A DNA stretch of 64,000 bases from Atriophallophorus winterbourni (lineage: Eukaryota > Platyhelminthes > Trematoda > Plagiorchiida > Microphallidae): contig JACCGJ010013785.1 in the NCBI GenBank assembly GCA_013407085.1, positions 1 to 64,000 on the forward strand, in the 5' to 3' direction. Of the stretch, positions 1 through 9,993 are shown piece by piece (position 1 is the first letter of the stretch; each line of letters opens with the position of its first letter). Both the position numbers and the translations under genes were made by a program. The notes under the pieces were generated by a model. The model saw only the letters and a list, made by a program, of their open reading frames with translations. It had not been told where the DNA came from and ran no database searches.

Positions 1-474
1 ATTTTCAGGATTTACAATAATTTCACCACAAAATTAAGAAAGAAAAATGAAAATAGTAATTAAATTATGTGGCTCTTTTAAGAGATTTGTTAAAATGCAT
101 CCAGTTTGATTGTAATGGTTAGTACAAGCATAGGCTTGAAATAATTCTTTGAAAACTTGATGTTTAACGCTTTTAAAACCTTGATTAACCAAATTGAATA
201 ATAATCGCATATCGGGAAGAAACATTTCGAACGTCCTTTTTAAAGATGTTTAGAACATCTATACATTGATCAAGATCATAATTTTTTGATTGAAAATGAC
301 TCTTTACAAAGGTAGATCAAAATACGGCTAAGCAAAATTAGTTAGTCACAAAAAGTAAACATCATGAATGAATTAAAGCAGAATAATGTTTTTTCAGTAT
401 ATGGGAGAAACATCAAGATAATTCTGCACGCAGTAGCTAAATTTATTGAGAGAATACCGAAGAAAACGGTTCAA
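1..474. other. AT-rich stretch, no gene recognised
   Basis: I see no convincing coding exon, repeat or RNA gene. A 73-codon open frame at 364-585 on the plus strand runs into the direct repeat that starts at 475 and has no recognisable motif; I read it as chance. Confidence 0.4.
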
Positions 475-1090
475 ATGTGGAAGCATTTCGGAATGTCGGA
501 TATTCGGTATATGACCTTGATTTTGTGGCTTTCAGGTATTCAGCACCCGAAAAAGCCTATCCAGAGGATTAGTTATGGACTTTGATAAATTGTATGTAAG
601 ATTTCCTCTCTCATACAAATTTATGTGAATGTCCCTAGACACAATCGTCTAAGTTGCTTAATGTATGATAGATTTCCAAAAACGACGTCAAGTTGAGACA
701 GTTGATCTTATAATCTATCTCGACACCGGGATGAACAGTATTCGACAAGTCCTTCATTAAAAGGAAGCAACCAGTGAAAATGCTGTAAATACCATGCGTA
801 TCAAGCCTAGCCGACGAAATTGGGCCTTCCATATAAGTCTTCACAGTGCTGTCAGTTTTATACTAATCGAGACATTCGCGACGAGAATTTGGGTAAGTAA
901 ATGAGAAACTTTCATGGTGGATGCGAAGTTAAAAATTGACAGTCAGAGTTAGAATTCCAAGACGGTTCAATATAGTTCTTACAATGAACCACAATGTACA
1001 ATTCCAATGTGGATTTGAGCAACACGTTACTAATTCGTGATTCGTATTTTTATAACAAAATTGGATGGTTATTTCATATTACTCCAGGTG
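475..1090 (+). repeat. direct repeat copy 1: leader region plus exon A'
   Basis: About 600 bp that returns at 1,996-2,935 with high identity, first through non-coding DNA and then through the start of a coding exon. Both copies carry a strong donor-like GTAAGTAA (893 here, 2,411 in copy 2) and the same acceptor-like TTGACAG ahead of the exon (941-942 here). If both are used, the leader intron here would be only about 50 bp. Copy 2 is interrupted by about 325 bp (2,430-2,753) that is absent here. The arrangement suggests a duplicated promoter or 5' exon unit. Confidence 0.85.
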
Positions 1091-1168
1091 AATGCCCTGA
1101 ATTGACAAGCCACGTCAAGGAGGACACAATTCACGATTTGCCAAAGGCATGCTCGCAAACCCATGAAG
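994..1168 (+). CDS. alternative first coding exon A' of the membrane-protein gene
   Basis: A 58-codon open stretch plus one base, from ATG 994 to a donor at GAAG|GTAACT (GT at 1,169). It ends in phase 1, like its sister exon A (2,836-2,998), so either can join exon B. The first 35 or so residues nearly match exon A (both contain NTLLIRDSYFYNKIGW); the second half diverges, keeping a P-x-x-C-x-x-L-x-S pattern. The in-frame TGA shortly before the ATG supports this start. If used, it gives a 183-residue product with a different N-terminus. It could also be a dead duplicate. Confidence 0.45.
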
Positions 1169-1995
1169 GTAACTCATTTATATTTCCAGCACTTCTAAAC
1201 AAATGTAATTTATAATTGAAACCACTATTAGGTAGCGTTCGTTCAGCGAAATATACTGCTCACATACAGAATAAGAAAGTGCTTCTGGCTCAAGTGCGCG
1301 AGACGCCTAAGTTAGGAGAAATTTGTGTTGCTTTACACATACACAGCACAAACAATTACTGGATGTTCAGAGTCATCGTGTAAAAAAGGGAAAACATCTC
1401 TATATTACGATGCTCACATCTTTCTCATTAGTACTCCAAAACCGTTTTGCGGCAAAGTTCACTTGGCCTTGAAACAGTGGATAACTCATATTACATTTTG
1501 ATCTTATCAACCGTAGATTTAATACACAATCCAACCAGGAACATGGTTTAACTATATGGATGTATTCGAAGTTCGCCCAAGTTCAAGACACACTAAATCT
1601 AATCTTAATGTCTCCACTTGGTTCGGACAAACAGCCAGAAACCTGTTATGTCATGTAACCAAGACGGGTGCGCTACAGAAAATATTCATCATTTTAAAAC
1701 GATATGAGTCCTGGGTCGGGAATTTCTTCGTGTTTCTTTATTTGAACATCCTGATTCTCCATTCAACAGAGACTTTGAAGAAACCTTTGTCTACCACTTT
1801 ATCACTGCTTTGGGTTCAATGAACCTACCCCCAGTGGATTAGGGTAAATAACCAGGAAGTGTAAGCGCGGGAGTTGTGTGCGGCAAAATCCGTTGATTTT
1901 TTGAAGAGATCAATTGTTCAAATGCCCATAGTGTTTCTTTAAGTGAAACTTGTAACACCTTCAAAAATCCGAAGACGCTTTTTTAATTTTGGTAA
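1169..1995. other. presumed intron or intergenic DNA
   Basis: No exon with good splice signals and no recognisable repeat. Open frames here, such as 1,556-1,822, lack known motifs. Confidence 0.35.
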
Positions 1996-2935
1996 TGTGG
2001 AAGCATTTCGGAATGTCGGATATTCGGTATATGACCTAGATTTTGTGGCTTTCAGGTGTTCAGCACCCGAAAAAGCCTATCCAGAGGATTAGTTATGGAC
2101 TTTGATAAATTGTATGTAAGATTTCCTCTCTCATACAAATTTATGTGAATGTCCCTAGACACAATTGTCTAAGTTGCTTAATGTATGAACGATTTCAAAA
2201 AACGACGTCAAGGTTAGACGGTTATCTTATAAGCTATCTCGACACCGCGATGAACAGTATTCGACAAGTCCTTCATTAAAAGGAAGTAACCAGTGAAAAT
2301 GCTGTAAATACCATGCGTATCAAGCCTAGCCGACGAAATTGGGCCTTTCATATAAGTCTTCACAGTGCTGTCAGTTTTATACTAATCGAGACATTCGCGA
2401 CGAGATTTAGGTAAGTAAATGAGAAACATTCATTTCTGCCGATCGATTTTAGCTCGTTCTCACAAACTGCGCGTACAAGACGCAGTTGTGGAAGATTGTG
2501 AAAACGTTTCGTGAACTGAATTTACCAGTAGCATAAACGGTGATTGTGTGCTAGGATACGTTCACCTGTGAAAGTATTTTTGTTCATATAACGAGCTCAT
2601 TGCACAAATATCATATATGTATCAGGTTTATTCTAGATGAATTTGTTTGGCATGAACCTGAGTTCCGTTGAGCGTAAATTTGACCATGATTCTGAAATGA
2701 TATCATTGCGTTTATACGTCACACTAAAATGTACAAATTATAATCTGCAAATATCATGGTGGATGCGAAGTTAAAAATTGACAGTCAGAGTTAGAATTCC
2801 AAGACGGTTCAATAGAGTTCTTACAATGAACCACAATGTACAATTCCAAGGTGGATTTGAGCAACACGTTACTAATTCGTGATTCGTATTTTTATAACAA
2901 AATTGGATGGATATTTCATATTTCTCCAGATAAAT
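1996..2935 (+). repeat. direct repeat copy 2: leader region plus exon A
   Basis: Second copy of 475-1,090. The match runs 1,996-2,430, is broken by about 325 bp of unrelated AT-rich DNA, and resumes 2,753-2,935 into exon A. The donor-like GTAAGTAA at 2,411 and the acceptor-like TTGACAG (AG at 2,783-2,784) are kept, so the extra DNA would lie inside the leader intron. Confidence 0.85.
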
Positions 2936-2998
2936 GCATTGATTTGGAAAGCTACGATTCGGTGACGAACCCGAATGAATTGGAACAAGAAATCTTCT
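2836..2998 (+). CDS. exon A (first coding exon)
   Basis: It runs from the ATG to the donor TCTTCT|GTAAGT and ends in phase 1. The last base T joins CG of exon B to make Ser55. It is the paralogue of exon A' (994-1,168). Confidence 0.6.
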
Positions 2999-5900
2999 GT
3001 AAGTTGATTCGTTTAAACCGACCTCGCTTGCATTAAATTCACAATCACATCTGAATACTAAAAACAAAATAAATTGTGGGATGTTGGACGACGAGGAATG
3101 TTGGACTTACATGCTAGTAGATGGAAAAAATCCAGACCAGCAATGAACGATTCGGTTGTAACTCCAAATGCTAACCATTGAATATCCGTAGATCCGTTTT
3201 TCCTACCGTAACGATTGCACACATCCCTGGAATTGAGAGACGCTTGTTCAATCCTAACAGACACAAAATTGTTTTAGTGAAGTTTTTAAGCTCATTTCAT
3301 ACAGTAATTAACGTGTTCGAATTTCTTAACCCTCTATTTTCCTAAGCACCGCAGTTTTGCCATAATAAGATAAACGCTTGTCAAATACGCGCTGATGAAC
3401 AGAAACACCATACTGGTCGTAGAGTGTGTGTTTGCGTCGAAATTAGCTTTTTGGCTCAACGGTAATTCTTTTTCCAAGCCCGTCTGCAAAACGGGTATGT
3501 AGGGTTGTGGGAAATTAACTTTTGGTAGCGTCAGATAAGTGGATGGTACACAATTCATACACGAATCAGATATTCTAATTTGATCTAGTGGTTAGATGTG
3601 AAAATGCGGTATAATACACAGTCAATGGTAGCATGCTCTTACAGATAATCAATTCCAACCCGTCCTTTATGTAAACAATAAGTATCGACCGCTTTCTAGC
3701 CGATACAACCCCACAAAATGCGTAATGTGCTAGCATAACATGACATATCTATCATGAAAATAAAGTTCGCAATGAATCGGTTATAGCACGTTATTGGGAA
3801 CGTTTCGCTTCTGAAAACAGAAGCTGTTCACACCCGTACACATAATAAATAATTAGGGATGAACACAGCAATTTGGGGGTGTGATCAATTATCTTGATCT
3901 CCCATGTCTAGCTTAAAGATAGCAGGATTGGTCAAGAAGATGCCATTTAAACCTCAACACTGTTCGTACCGACACCCTTGGTCTGAAGAAGCATCTGTGT
4001 TCAGAAGCGAAACGTTTCCAAAAACTTGCTATAACCGATTCCTTGCAAACTTTATTTCATGATTATGGACTCCTGAAGGGTTTCGAATATTTTTAATACC
4101 TGGATGACATTTCAATGTTTTCAATCGACGCTATTTCTTGTCCATGTTACAGCGATGAGGGCACAGACTGTCAGATTGGCAACTGCGGCGGCGATTCTCA
4201 CCGCGATTTGCTACGTGGTCGGAGGAATATTGTTTGTGGTGTTCCGGAAGAAGGACAGAGCTCGACAACTGATGCTGCTTATTGTCGGTATCTGTATTTG
4301 GTGTACAGGTAAGCAATTTTCAAAAAGAATTGGCATGAAATTCGATGGACGTCATTCGGGAGGAAGTGATATATTTTCTGTTTGGAGGTTATGGGTTCTT
4401 AGCTGTGTGCCTAAATGAAATCGTCAACGAGAACTATCCGTATTGAACCACAAAACAAGCTTTCAGTTCCCAATATTGAACATTTTGATACAGTTGGAAT
4501 ATCTTGCATTACCATGTACTAAGTGTCATATCATTCACAGTTCACTTGGGAACGTTACCATGAGAAATACAACACGTGAGAAATCAATAAGTTTGTCACT
4601 AACATGGTATTGCAAAAGAGTGCTTACGCAGCAGATCAGACTAATCATCATACAATTATGTTGATGTTAAGTGGCTTGTTTTACGGAACGGTTTCAAAAG
4701 TTTCCCAGCATTATGGTTTTACCTGGAGGGATATTGGCGTTGGTTGCATGAGTGGACTAACTGATGATCTCTGATTTCTAGATGAGAGGAACTCACACAT
4801 TTTGAACAGATTGATTTTATTGTTAAGAACGCCGGGCGTTGCCATTCCATAGCGACGGTTTTCTAAGCTCAACGTTTTAGAGACCGATTGCAGGAGAAAA
4901 TTATTTGTAGTAGTATGATGATATCAGGAATACGGAATAACAAAAAATTGAATAAAAGTTTGCTTAATAATCAGAGAGATCGCCGGATGACATCAGAAAA
5001 GCACGCGAACCCAATCTCCGTATGCTACAGTTATGTCTAAGCAATAAAAAGTTTGAATAAAAGAGCATTTCTAGAAAACAACAACATATGCATTGACCGA
5101 GTAGATTAACTGAAAAAAAGCCATCACGTTGTAATAGGTGAATAACACAAGTAGCTCGTAATTCGGCGTTGTGTTGCGAAAAGAAAACATTCTAGTGCTT
5201 AATCTCGATTTTTTCGAGAAGCGAATACAAACAAGGGGTACGAAATTTTAAAATTGTAATAAAATGGATTTGAACAATGGATTTGAAAGTTTTAGGTTAA
5301 GCAATTAAGTCTCTTAAGTTATTTTGTGTTGGAAAAAAGCAATCGTGTACCATGCTATTAAAAATACAGAGGATGCCATCAAAATTCAGTTGAAGTGTTT
5401 GATTTGTGTGGGTTCATATGGGGTCAATATACAGGGCTGTTAGTTGACTGGTCTTTGTAATAAACACCAAGATCTTTTCAGTGAAATACATTTTCTGGTT
5501 CTACTGCGAACAGTGAATTGGAAGGTAAGATATATTTGCTGTAAATAAATTGAAATTTTTAATTTATTTGTATTTGATGGTAGTTCAACAGTGAGTTGTA
5601 ACGTATGTGAGTAACTGAAATCAAGTTGGACCTCGTTTAGTTCACAGAGTTTTCTCAATCTCCAAAAGTCGACTTTACGGAAGTTTTTCGTCCCGTAGCT
5701 GTATCTTAAACCACTGCAGACATAATCGAACACGAGCACTACGTAGTCACTAAAACCCAATGAAGCTTCTTATGCGATTTATTGGATAGCCGAAAAGTTA
5801 GAAGTCAAAACAATGTCCAAAACATATGGCCGATCTGTTCCTTTCATTCGGGTACTGTCACGAATACTTCTCGAAGTTTGTCCTCCAGTGAGTTCGTTGG

Positions 5901-6981
5901 ATGCTGGCCTCTCGAGTATAGCAGCGGAAGATTCAAGTCCCCGATTATAAGCATTTAAGCGTGCCATCGAGCGTTAAGGCGCTGAAGTCTTTCAAAAACA
6001 GTGAGAGAGTATAACGCTCGGATATCAATGCGGGTTCCGAAAACCGTGATCCTAGATAGAAACCAAGTATTTAAACTTCGCTTAGGTTATCAAATGAAGC
6101 ACTTAGATTCTACTTGATTAATATAAAATTTTGCAATTTCCAATAACGCGCTTGTATTTTTCCACAAATTCAAGCTTTCATCGGATACAGTTACGTGATA
6201 TCGTTCCTGGATTTGAAAAACAAGGAGAACTATTACCATGTGCCGAATATTGGGACAGCTCGTGGTGGATGGGAAAAGGTAAATCCAATGACTTTTGTTT
6301 TCAACGTCATCAGATCAAGGCTAAGTAAACGTCATTTCAATCTATCCACCTGACGAAAAACACTGTTGAGAAGTGAGCGTGAGGGTTGTAATCAACAGAA
6401 TTCATTGAGTAAATCAGATAAAATGACAACCGGGCAATACATCACTTGGTTCCGACTATATTTATTAAGTAATTTAGATTTTTTTTAACTTATCCAGTCT
6501 TTATCGGACTGGACCATATTTATGGTGTCTTTAGCCTGGTAAGCATGCGTTGGGCGTAGTTCCCGAAACATGCAAACACGCGAAATTCGAAGGTGAACCG
6601 TTCCATTGAACATATAACATCGATCATTTCGAGGAGAATCACGAGATTCAAGGTCGAAGGCTTGAAGGATTTCTACAGGATTCTATCGGTCCAATATCAT
6701 GTTTCATAGGGACCAAGAACAGCGAAGCATCCCGTCACGACATATGCAATCGGCTGCTTATCAACCTGCATAATCACAAGAGCATCCTCACTCACAAGGT
6801 TAAAAACCATGTGCTTAACGATTTACGGACCAAACAGATTCAAATGACACATTTTGTTTTACAGTCAGAACGTGATGCGACACGTGAGGAGCTGGGCTCG
6901 GCCTATGAAATGGCGGTGGCCAGTTTTGTGATCGGACACATTGGCGGATTCCTCGTAATGACGATGAGCATGTGGGCTTAA
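2836..6981 (+). CDS. multi-exon integral membrane protein gene (three predicted TM helices, claudin/PMP22-like layout)
   Basis: Four exons, 2,836-2,998, 4,153-4,308, 6,175-6,278 and 6,865-6,981, join with GT-AG introns and matching phases (1, 1, 0) into 179 residues ending in TAA. The exon lengths sum to 540 nt. Predicted helices lie near residues 63-85, 94-118 and 154-176; RKK follows the first, so the short loop after it is probably cytosolic. The N-terminal 54 residues have no helix but carry a G-W-x-F...C segment reminiscent of the first extracellular loop of claudin-type tetraspans, whose TM1 would be missing or in an unseen exon. An in-frame TGA just upstream of ATG 2,836 argues that translation starts here. 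I cannot name the family. Introns hold a foldback repeat and a decayed LINE. This is the only convincing host gene in the window. Confidence 0.6.
3111..3558 (-). CDS. possible two-exon minus-strand coding segment inside the intron
   Basis: Reading minus, 3,558-3,350 is open and contains a hydrophobic stretch (VFLFISAYLTSVYLIM). 3,253-3,111 is open, also hydrophobic near its end, with an acceptor-like GTTAG at its start and a strong donor-like CAT|GTAAGTCC at its end. The phases fit if the first exon ends at 3,350, but that donor (GTGCTT) is poor. It may be a nested gene on the opposite strand or chance; I recognise no family. Confidence 0.2.
3753..4061. mobile_element. 309-bp foldback repeat with about 62-bp terminal inverted repeats, Penelope-type terminal signature
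   Basis: Both ends read CATGAAAWTAAAGTT... inward and remain about 85% alike for some 62 bp, around a core of about 180 bp. Each arm contains CAGAAGCGAAACGTT, and the right arm also has CTGAAGA ahead of it, which is the conserved hammerhead core seen in Penelope-like element termini. I infer two oppositely oriented Penelope-type ends, or a MITE built from them. It sits in the intron between exons A and B, ending 91 bp before exon B. Confidence 0.55.
3975..4024 (+). ncRNA. candidate hammerhead ribozyme (Penelope-like type)
   Basis: CTGAAGA at 3,983-3,989 fits the CUGANGA core. A hairpin follows at 3,991-4,008 (6 of 7 pairs, TGTT loop), then GAAA at 4,009-4,012 and CGTT, giving a minimal palindromic stem III (ACGU). 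Flanking TTGG (3,978-3,981) can pair with CCAA (4,018-4,021) as stem I after a T-T mismatch. Predicted cleavage follows GUU at 4,016. The oppositely oriented partner near 3,800-3,830 keeps the hairpin and GAAAC but has lost the CUGANGA core. Confidence 0.5.
4153..4308 (+). CDS. exon B (TM1 and start of TM2)
   Basis: Pyrimidine-rich TTTCTTGTCCATGTTACAG precedes it and the strong donor ACAG|GTAAGC ends it. It carries 51 whole codons plus split codons at both ends (phase 1 in, phase 1 out). It encodes a roughly 23-residue hydrophobic helix, a RKKDRAR cytosolic turn and the first half of a second helix. Confidence 0.65.
4309..5179. other. intron sequence, nothing recognised
   Basis: First part of the 1.87-kb intron between exons B and C. 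No coding or RNA feature is supported here. Confidence 0.4.
5180..5500. repeat. dispersed repeat shared with 31.38-31.69 kb
   Basis: Blocks such as AAAATACAGA-GATGC, ATCAAAATTCAG and GTGTTYRATTTGTGTGGGTT recur in the same order at 31,380-31,690, and inverted at 60,374-60,684, at roughly 70-75% identity. The unit runs into LINE-like coding sequence at its right end in both places, so it may be a LINE 3' region or an untranslated part. Confidence 0.45.
5440..5967 (-). pseudogene. decayed LINE endonuclease fragment (LINE F family)
   Basis: Read minus, two broken frames match the endonuclease C-terminal part of LINE F (41.2-42.9 kb): VLDIVLTSNFSA resembles VLDLILTSEEHA, VLVFDYVC resembles VLLFDYVC, and RSRTRKCISLK resembles RSRKRKCIKIR. 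Frameshifts and stops show it is dead. It lies inside the host-gene intron. Confidence 0.6.
6175..6278 (+). CDS. exon C (end of TM2 and loop)
   Basis: The acceptor TTTTTCCACAAATTCAAG is followed by CT, which completes the GCT codon begun by exon B. It has 34 further codons and the donor GGGAAAAG|GTAAAT, ending in phase 0. It encodes the end of a hydrophobic helix (FIGYSYVISFLDL) and a polar, Asn/Gly-rich loop, likely extracellular. Confidence 0.6.
6865..6981 (+). CDS. exon D (TM3 and stop)
   Basis: A classic acceptor TTTTGTTTTACAG precedes TCAGAACGTG. The exon is in phase 0 and has 38 codons and TAA at 6,979-6,981. It encodes a charged linker and a helix (AVASFVIGHIGGFLVMTMSM) with only two residues after it, giving a very short tail. 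Confidence 0.65.
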   Translation, partial: SERDATREELGSAYEMAVASFVIGHIGGFLVMTMSMWA

Positions 6982-7304
6982 CTCTGTGTTACCAAGAGTG
7001 TTGATTCATGGAGAAACGCGCTGCTCATGTTTTGAATGCTAACATTACATTGTACCGCTTTTAAATTGCACAATTGCTCCTAATATCTGCTTTGAAGCCG
7101 TAATCAAACACTTTTTGCTGAATTCGTATTTTTTTGACAGTCGATTTTATTTTCACTCAATGCTAAAAGTCAAACGATCGAAGTTTTGGAGCGAGGTTAG
7201 TCCTCCTGCAATGGAACGAACATGAAAAAGGTGTCCTAGAAAATTTAGTATACTAACGCATTTGTCCAATTTAACATCACGTACATTTCAGACGAACCAC
7301 GGAT
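6982..7304. other. probable 3' untranslated / intergenic sequence
   Basis: It follows the stop codon of the host gene. I see no coding feature and no clear poly(A) signal I would commit to. Confidence 0.35.
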
Positions 7305-7920
7305 TTAACTTAGCGAGGTTCGGTCAATATCATAAGCACATACGGATTTCGTAATCCGCAGCGTTTCAAATGATAAAACAGTGCCATTCGGGAGGAAAAA
7401 CATCTCATGCAGAGCTAACAGCGAAACACCGATTGGTGATATTTGCACGCTGTTGGAGAGACCTTTGTTCAACATCCAAGAGCAGCACCCGCATTTCCCT
7501 AGCATAAAGATGAGGCTTTACACACTGCCTCTAAAGTGAGCAGATTTAAGCAAGTTATTACAAACTCGTATAAGAAATTTCAAACATTTTTCACATCTAT
7601 TTCGCAAACGTTTTTGGACCAATTTTGCGACGTGGAAGGGTCGACTTACTGTTTTCAAGTTTCCATGCAGTACATCGTTTGGAAAACGACCATTTTCCAT
7701 TCTTTACATATAACCCAGCCAGCTTAGGCAGCGCTCTCTTAGAAGAGTGAACATGCTCTGTAGATCAGCTTTAGAAAGCACTTGTTTATTTGCTACTTCG
7801 TCCATCCCGTTCAACATGCGACAGGTGCTTCTTAAATATAAAGTATTCAGCTTTCGTTCGTGTCTTGCGTGGATTGTCCAGGTCCCGTTGCCATATGCAA
7901 AATGATTAGTACACATTCAA
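7305..7920 (-). pseudogene. 3' fragment of an RTE LINE, decayed
   Basis: Read minus, it corresponds to the C-terminal end of the RTE protein seen at 50.35-50.94 kb: HARHERKLNTLYLRS, VLSKADLQSMFTLLR and MENGRFPNDVLHGN match HARHERKLNAFHLRS, VLSKAGLQSMFTLLR and MENGRIPKDLLYGE. Several frameshifts separate the blocks. Homology stops at about 7,920. Confidence 0.75.
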
Positions 7921-8262
7921 GTGATTCAGCATGTACGTTGTGAGTCTTTCGGACAAATGCCAGTCACAAATGCAGATTTGAAGCGTATTAATTTTAGATT
8001 TTGTGATACGATTCGTGACCATACAAGAGCATTGAGCGATCTCTCGCACCACATTGACAGCGATAAGTACTACATGATTGATTTGCATCGCTTATGGAGT
8101 TTGTGTGAAATCCGTCGCATTAAACATGGCGTGACACACAAGCCATTTACTGCTAGTTCTTCCCACAAGGTTTTCAAAGGCAAAAGCATTCATATTTCAT
8201 GTAACAATGTGGTTATACCACATGAGAAGCTATTCAAAGGCCGAGATTTAAAAAAAACGTAA
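7921..8262 (+). CDS. unrecognised 113-codon open frame
   Basis: Uninterrupted from an ATG at the edge of the RTE fragment to a stop at 8,262. It is basic, rich in His, Arg and Lys, with no helix, signal or motif I know. It may be a captured exon, a fragment of a LINE ORF1, or chance. No splice sites or neighbours clarify its role. Confidence 0.2.
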   Translation: MIQHVRCESFGQMPVTNADLKRINFRFCDTIRDHTRALSDLSHHIDSDKYYMIDLHRLWSLCEIRRIKHGVTHKPFTASSSHKVFKGKSIHISCNNVVIPHEKLFKGRDLKKT

Positions 8263-8399
8263 TCAAATATAACATTATTCACTATTTTGCACTGTTCAAG
8301 TACTCGCACGACCATACGATGATGGAAAAGTAAAAAACGGTGTTGTGAGTGAGCGCCACAATATATCGGTCATCAAATGTACGCACCAATTTTCCATAG

Positions 8400-8815
8400 C
8401 TAACCTCTCACCGGCTTGGTGAAAAGAAACGCTTTCCGTTTTTCTCAGTCGCAGCTACAAATTCTGGGACCAAAGGACGGATTGGAAAACACCCGACGTA
8501 TCGTCGCATACGACCAGGATACCAGAAAAAAATGAACCAACTTTGGCAGTGGTGGGCGCTTCTTTGAAGCTTTACACAGAGAGAAATTCTGGACGCTCGA
8601 TTGGCCCATCAGCCATTCACAGTCATGTGCAAACTGAAATGAATTAATCCCTTGGCGTCGCGATCGTCGAGGATATACAAATCATGATAAGAAAAAACGC
8701 TTTGGCAGTGGTGGTTGCTTCTCTGCAGCTTTCCACCGAAACAATTTCTGGACGTTCGATTGGCTCGTTAGCCACATACTGTCCTGTACAAACTGAACTG
8801 AACTAAACATCACTT
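8400..8815 (+). repeat. two plus-strand LINE 3' tails in tandem
   Basis: The 3' untranslated sequence of the CR1-like LINE C (21.0-21.23 kb) appears twice: about 8,400-8,665 (CTCACCGGCTTGGTGA, then GGACGCTCGATTGG and CAAACTGAAATGAA) and 8,690-8,815 (GGACGTTCGATTGGC, CAAACTGAACTGAAC). Both end in the TGAAC-type terminal repeat. No coding part is attached. Confidence 0.6.
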
Positions 8816-8829
8816 CTGCGCCCTCTGCC

Positions 8830-9904
8830 ATTTCAGTTCATTTCAGTTTGCACAGGACTGTGTGTGGCTAACGAGCCAATCGAGCGTCCAGATTTCTTTC
8901 GGTGGTATGCCACAGAAGAGCGTCCACCACTTCAAACAATATCTTCACAAATATCTTCTGGTATGAGAGTAATCTAGAATGCAACAGAAAAACTCCCCTC
9001 ACCAATAGGTGAGGGGAAACATTAGTGCGTTCCAAAGACAACATGAGGATCATACCAACTATTCCCTCACGGATAAAAATTAGGAAATAATGAAGGCCAC
9101 ACAGAGTCAAGTCTATACTTGAAACCCCCTACCGAAGTAGAACAAACAACTTCTTTAGGAAGTCGATTCCAGTAATTTACTACCCTCTCACTAAAGAAAA
9201 ACTTACGAACATTTGACCTGACATGTCGCTTGGCCAGTTTTAATGGGTGGCCTCGAGTACCCACACTTGCCGCCAGAACGAACAATTCATTGGGATGAAT
9301 AGTACTGAAACCTGACATGATTTTGAAGGTTTCAATCAGGTCCCCACGTAGCCTCCTCCTTTTTAGTGAGAAGAGCTCTAGACTCAGCAATCGTTTCTGA
9401 TACGACCTACCCGATTGCCTAACAATCATACGAGTAGCTAAACGTTGAACACCTTCCAGCTTGGCAATATCTTTTTCTAAATAAGGTGACCATGCTTGAA
9501 CGCAATACTCGAGATGTGGTCTGACGACCGCTTTGTATAATGGTATGAAAACCTCTGGGGACCTGCAGGATAAAACTGATCGAAGGCGAAAAAGCCTTCT
9601 TCTAGCGCGTTGTGCAGCAGCTGCGCATTGATCAGCCCATTCTCCCCTGAAACTTCTATGCCTAAGTCACGAACTTCCGGCACCCCATTTATCTCAAGTA
9701 TACCATCTGGACCAGCAACCTCTAGCTTCTTAATGACTTTAGACAAGAGATAGCTTTTAGTGAAGTTGACTGGTAGATCCCATGTAGCAGACCACTTGAT
9801 GACCTTTTCTATATCCTCAAAAAGATCCTGTTCATCCAGTGATCCGATAATCTTGAAATCATCTGTAAAAATATAGCAGGGACACTTATGCGACGCTGCC
9901 AACT
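8830..9904 (-). mobile_element. 3' part of CR1-like LINE A/B (3' end, minus strand)
   Basis: Read minus, the order is the end of reverse transcriptase, a C-terminal domain and a 3' UTR ending in CAGTTTG / TGAAC-type repeats. It is the same family as LINE C (20.2-21.2 kb). With LINE B (13.92-16.53 kb) it probably forms one element split by Gypsy-1; about 0.55 kb of RT present in LINE C is missing at the split. Confidence 0.75.
9067..9429 (-). pseudogene. LINE C-terminal domain
   Basis: 120 residues containing LFSLKRRRLRGDLIETFK, GTRGHPLKLAKRHVRSN and FFSERVVNYWNRLPKEVV, the conserved C-terminal block of CR1-type LINE proteins. It is closely similar to LINE C 20,682-21,002. The frame is intact to its stop at 9,067. 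Confidence 0.75.
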
Positions 9905-9911
9905 GTCTCAA
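9477..9911 (-). pseudogene. LINE reverse transcriptase C-terminal half
   Basis: Carries the catalytic box as YIFTDDFKIIGS (FADD in LINE C), then LPVNFTKSYLLS and VRDLGIEVS typical of RT thumb sequence. The upstream RT is absent because homology to LINE C ends at about 9,904, where Gypsy-1 begins. The FTDD substitution keeps both aspartates. Confidence 0.7.
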
Positions 9912-9993
9912 ACTGATAAAAAAGGAAACAGACGACTACACTACGCATGCTGCCATCATCAATTGAGAGTGTGAAAGATTCAAGCTCGGTTCG

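Noticed and set aside
3111..3558. Minus-strand two-exon gene inside the intron
   Set aside because: Phases fit, but one donor is poor and no family is recognised; left as a low-confidence entry only.
4115..4312. Alternative plus-strand frame over exon B
   Set aside because: It gives no hydrophobic helices and does not join exons A and C in phase; the chosen frame does both.
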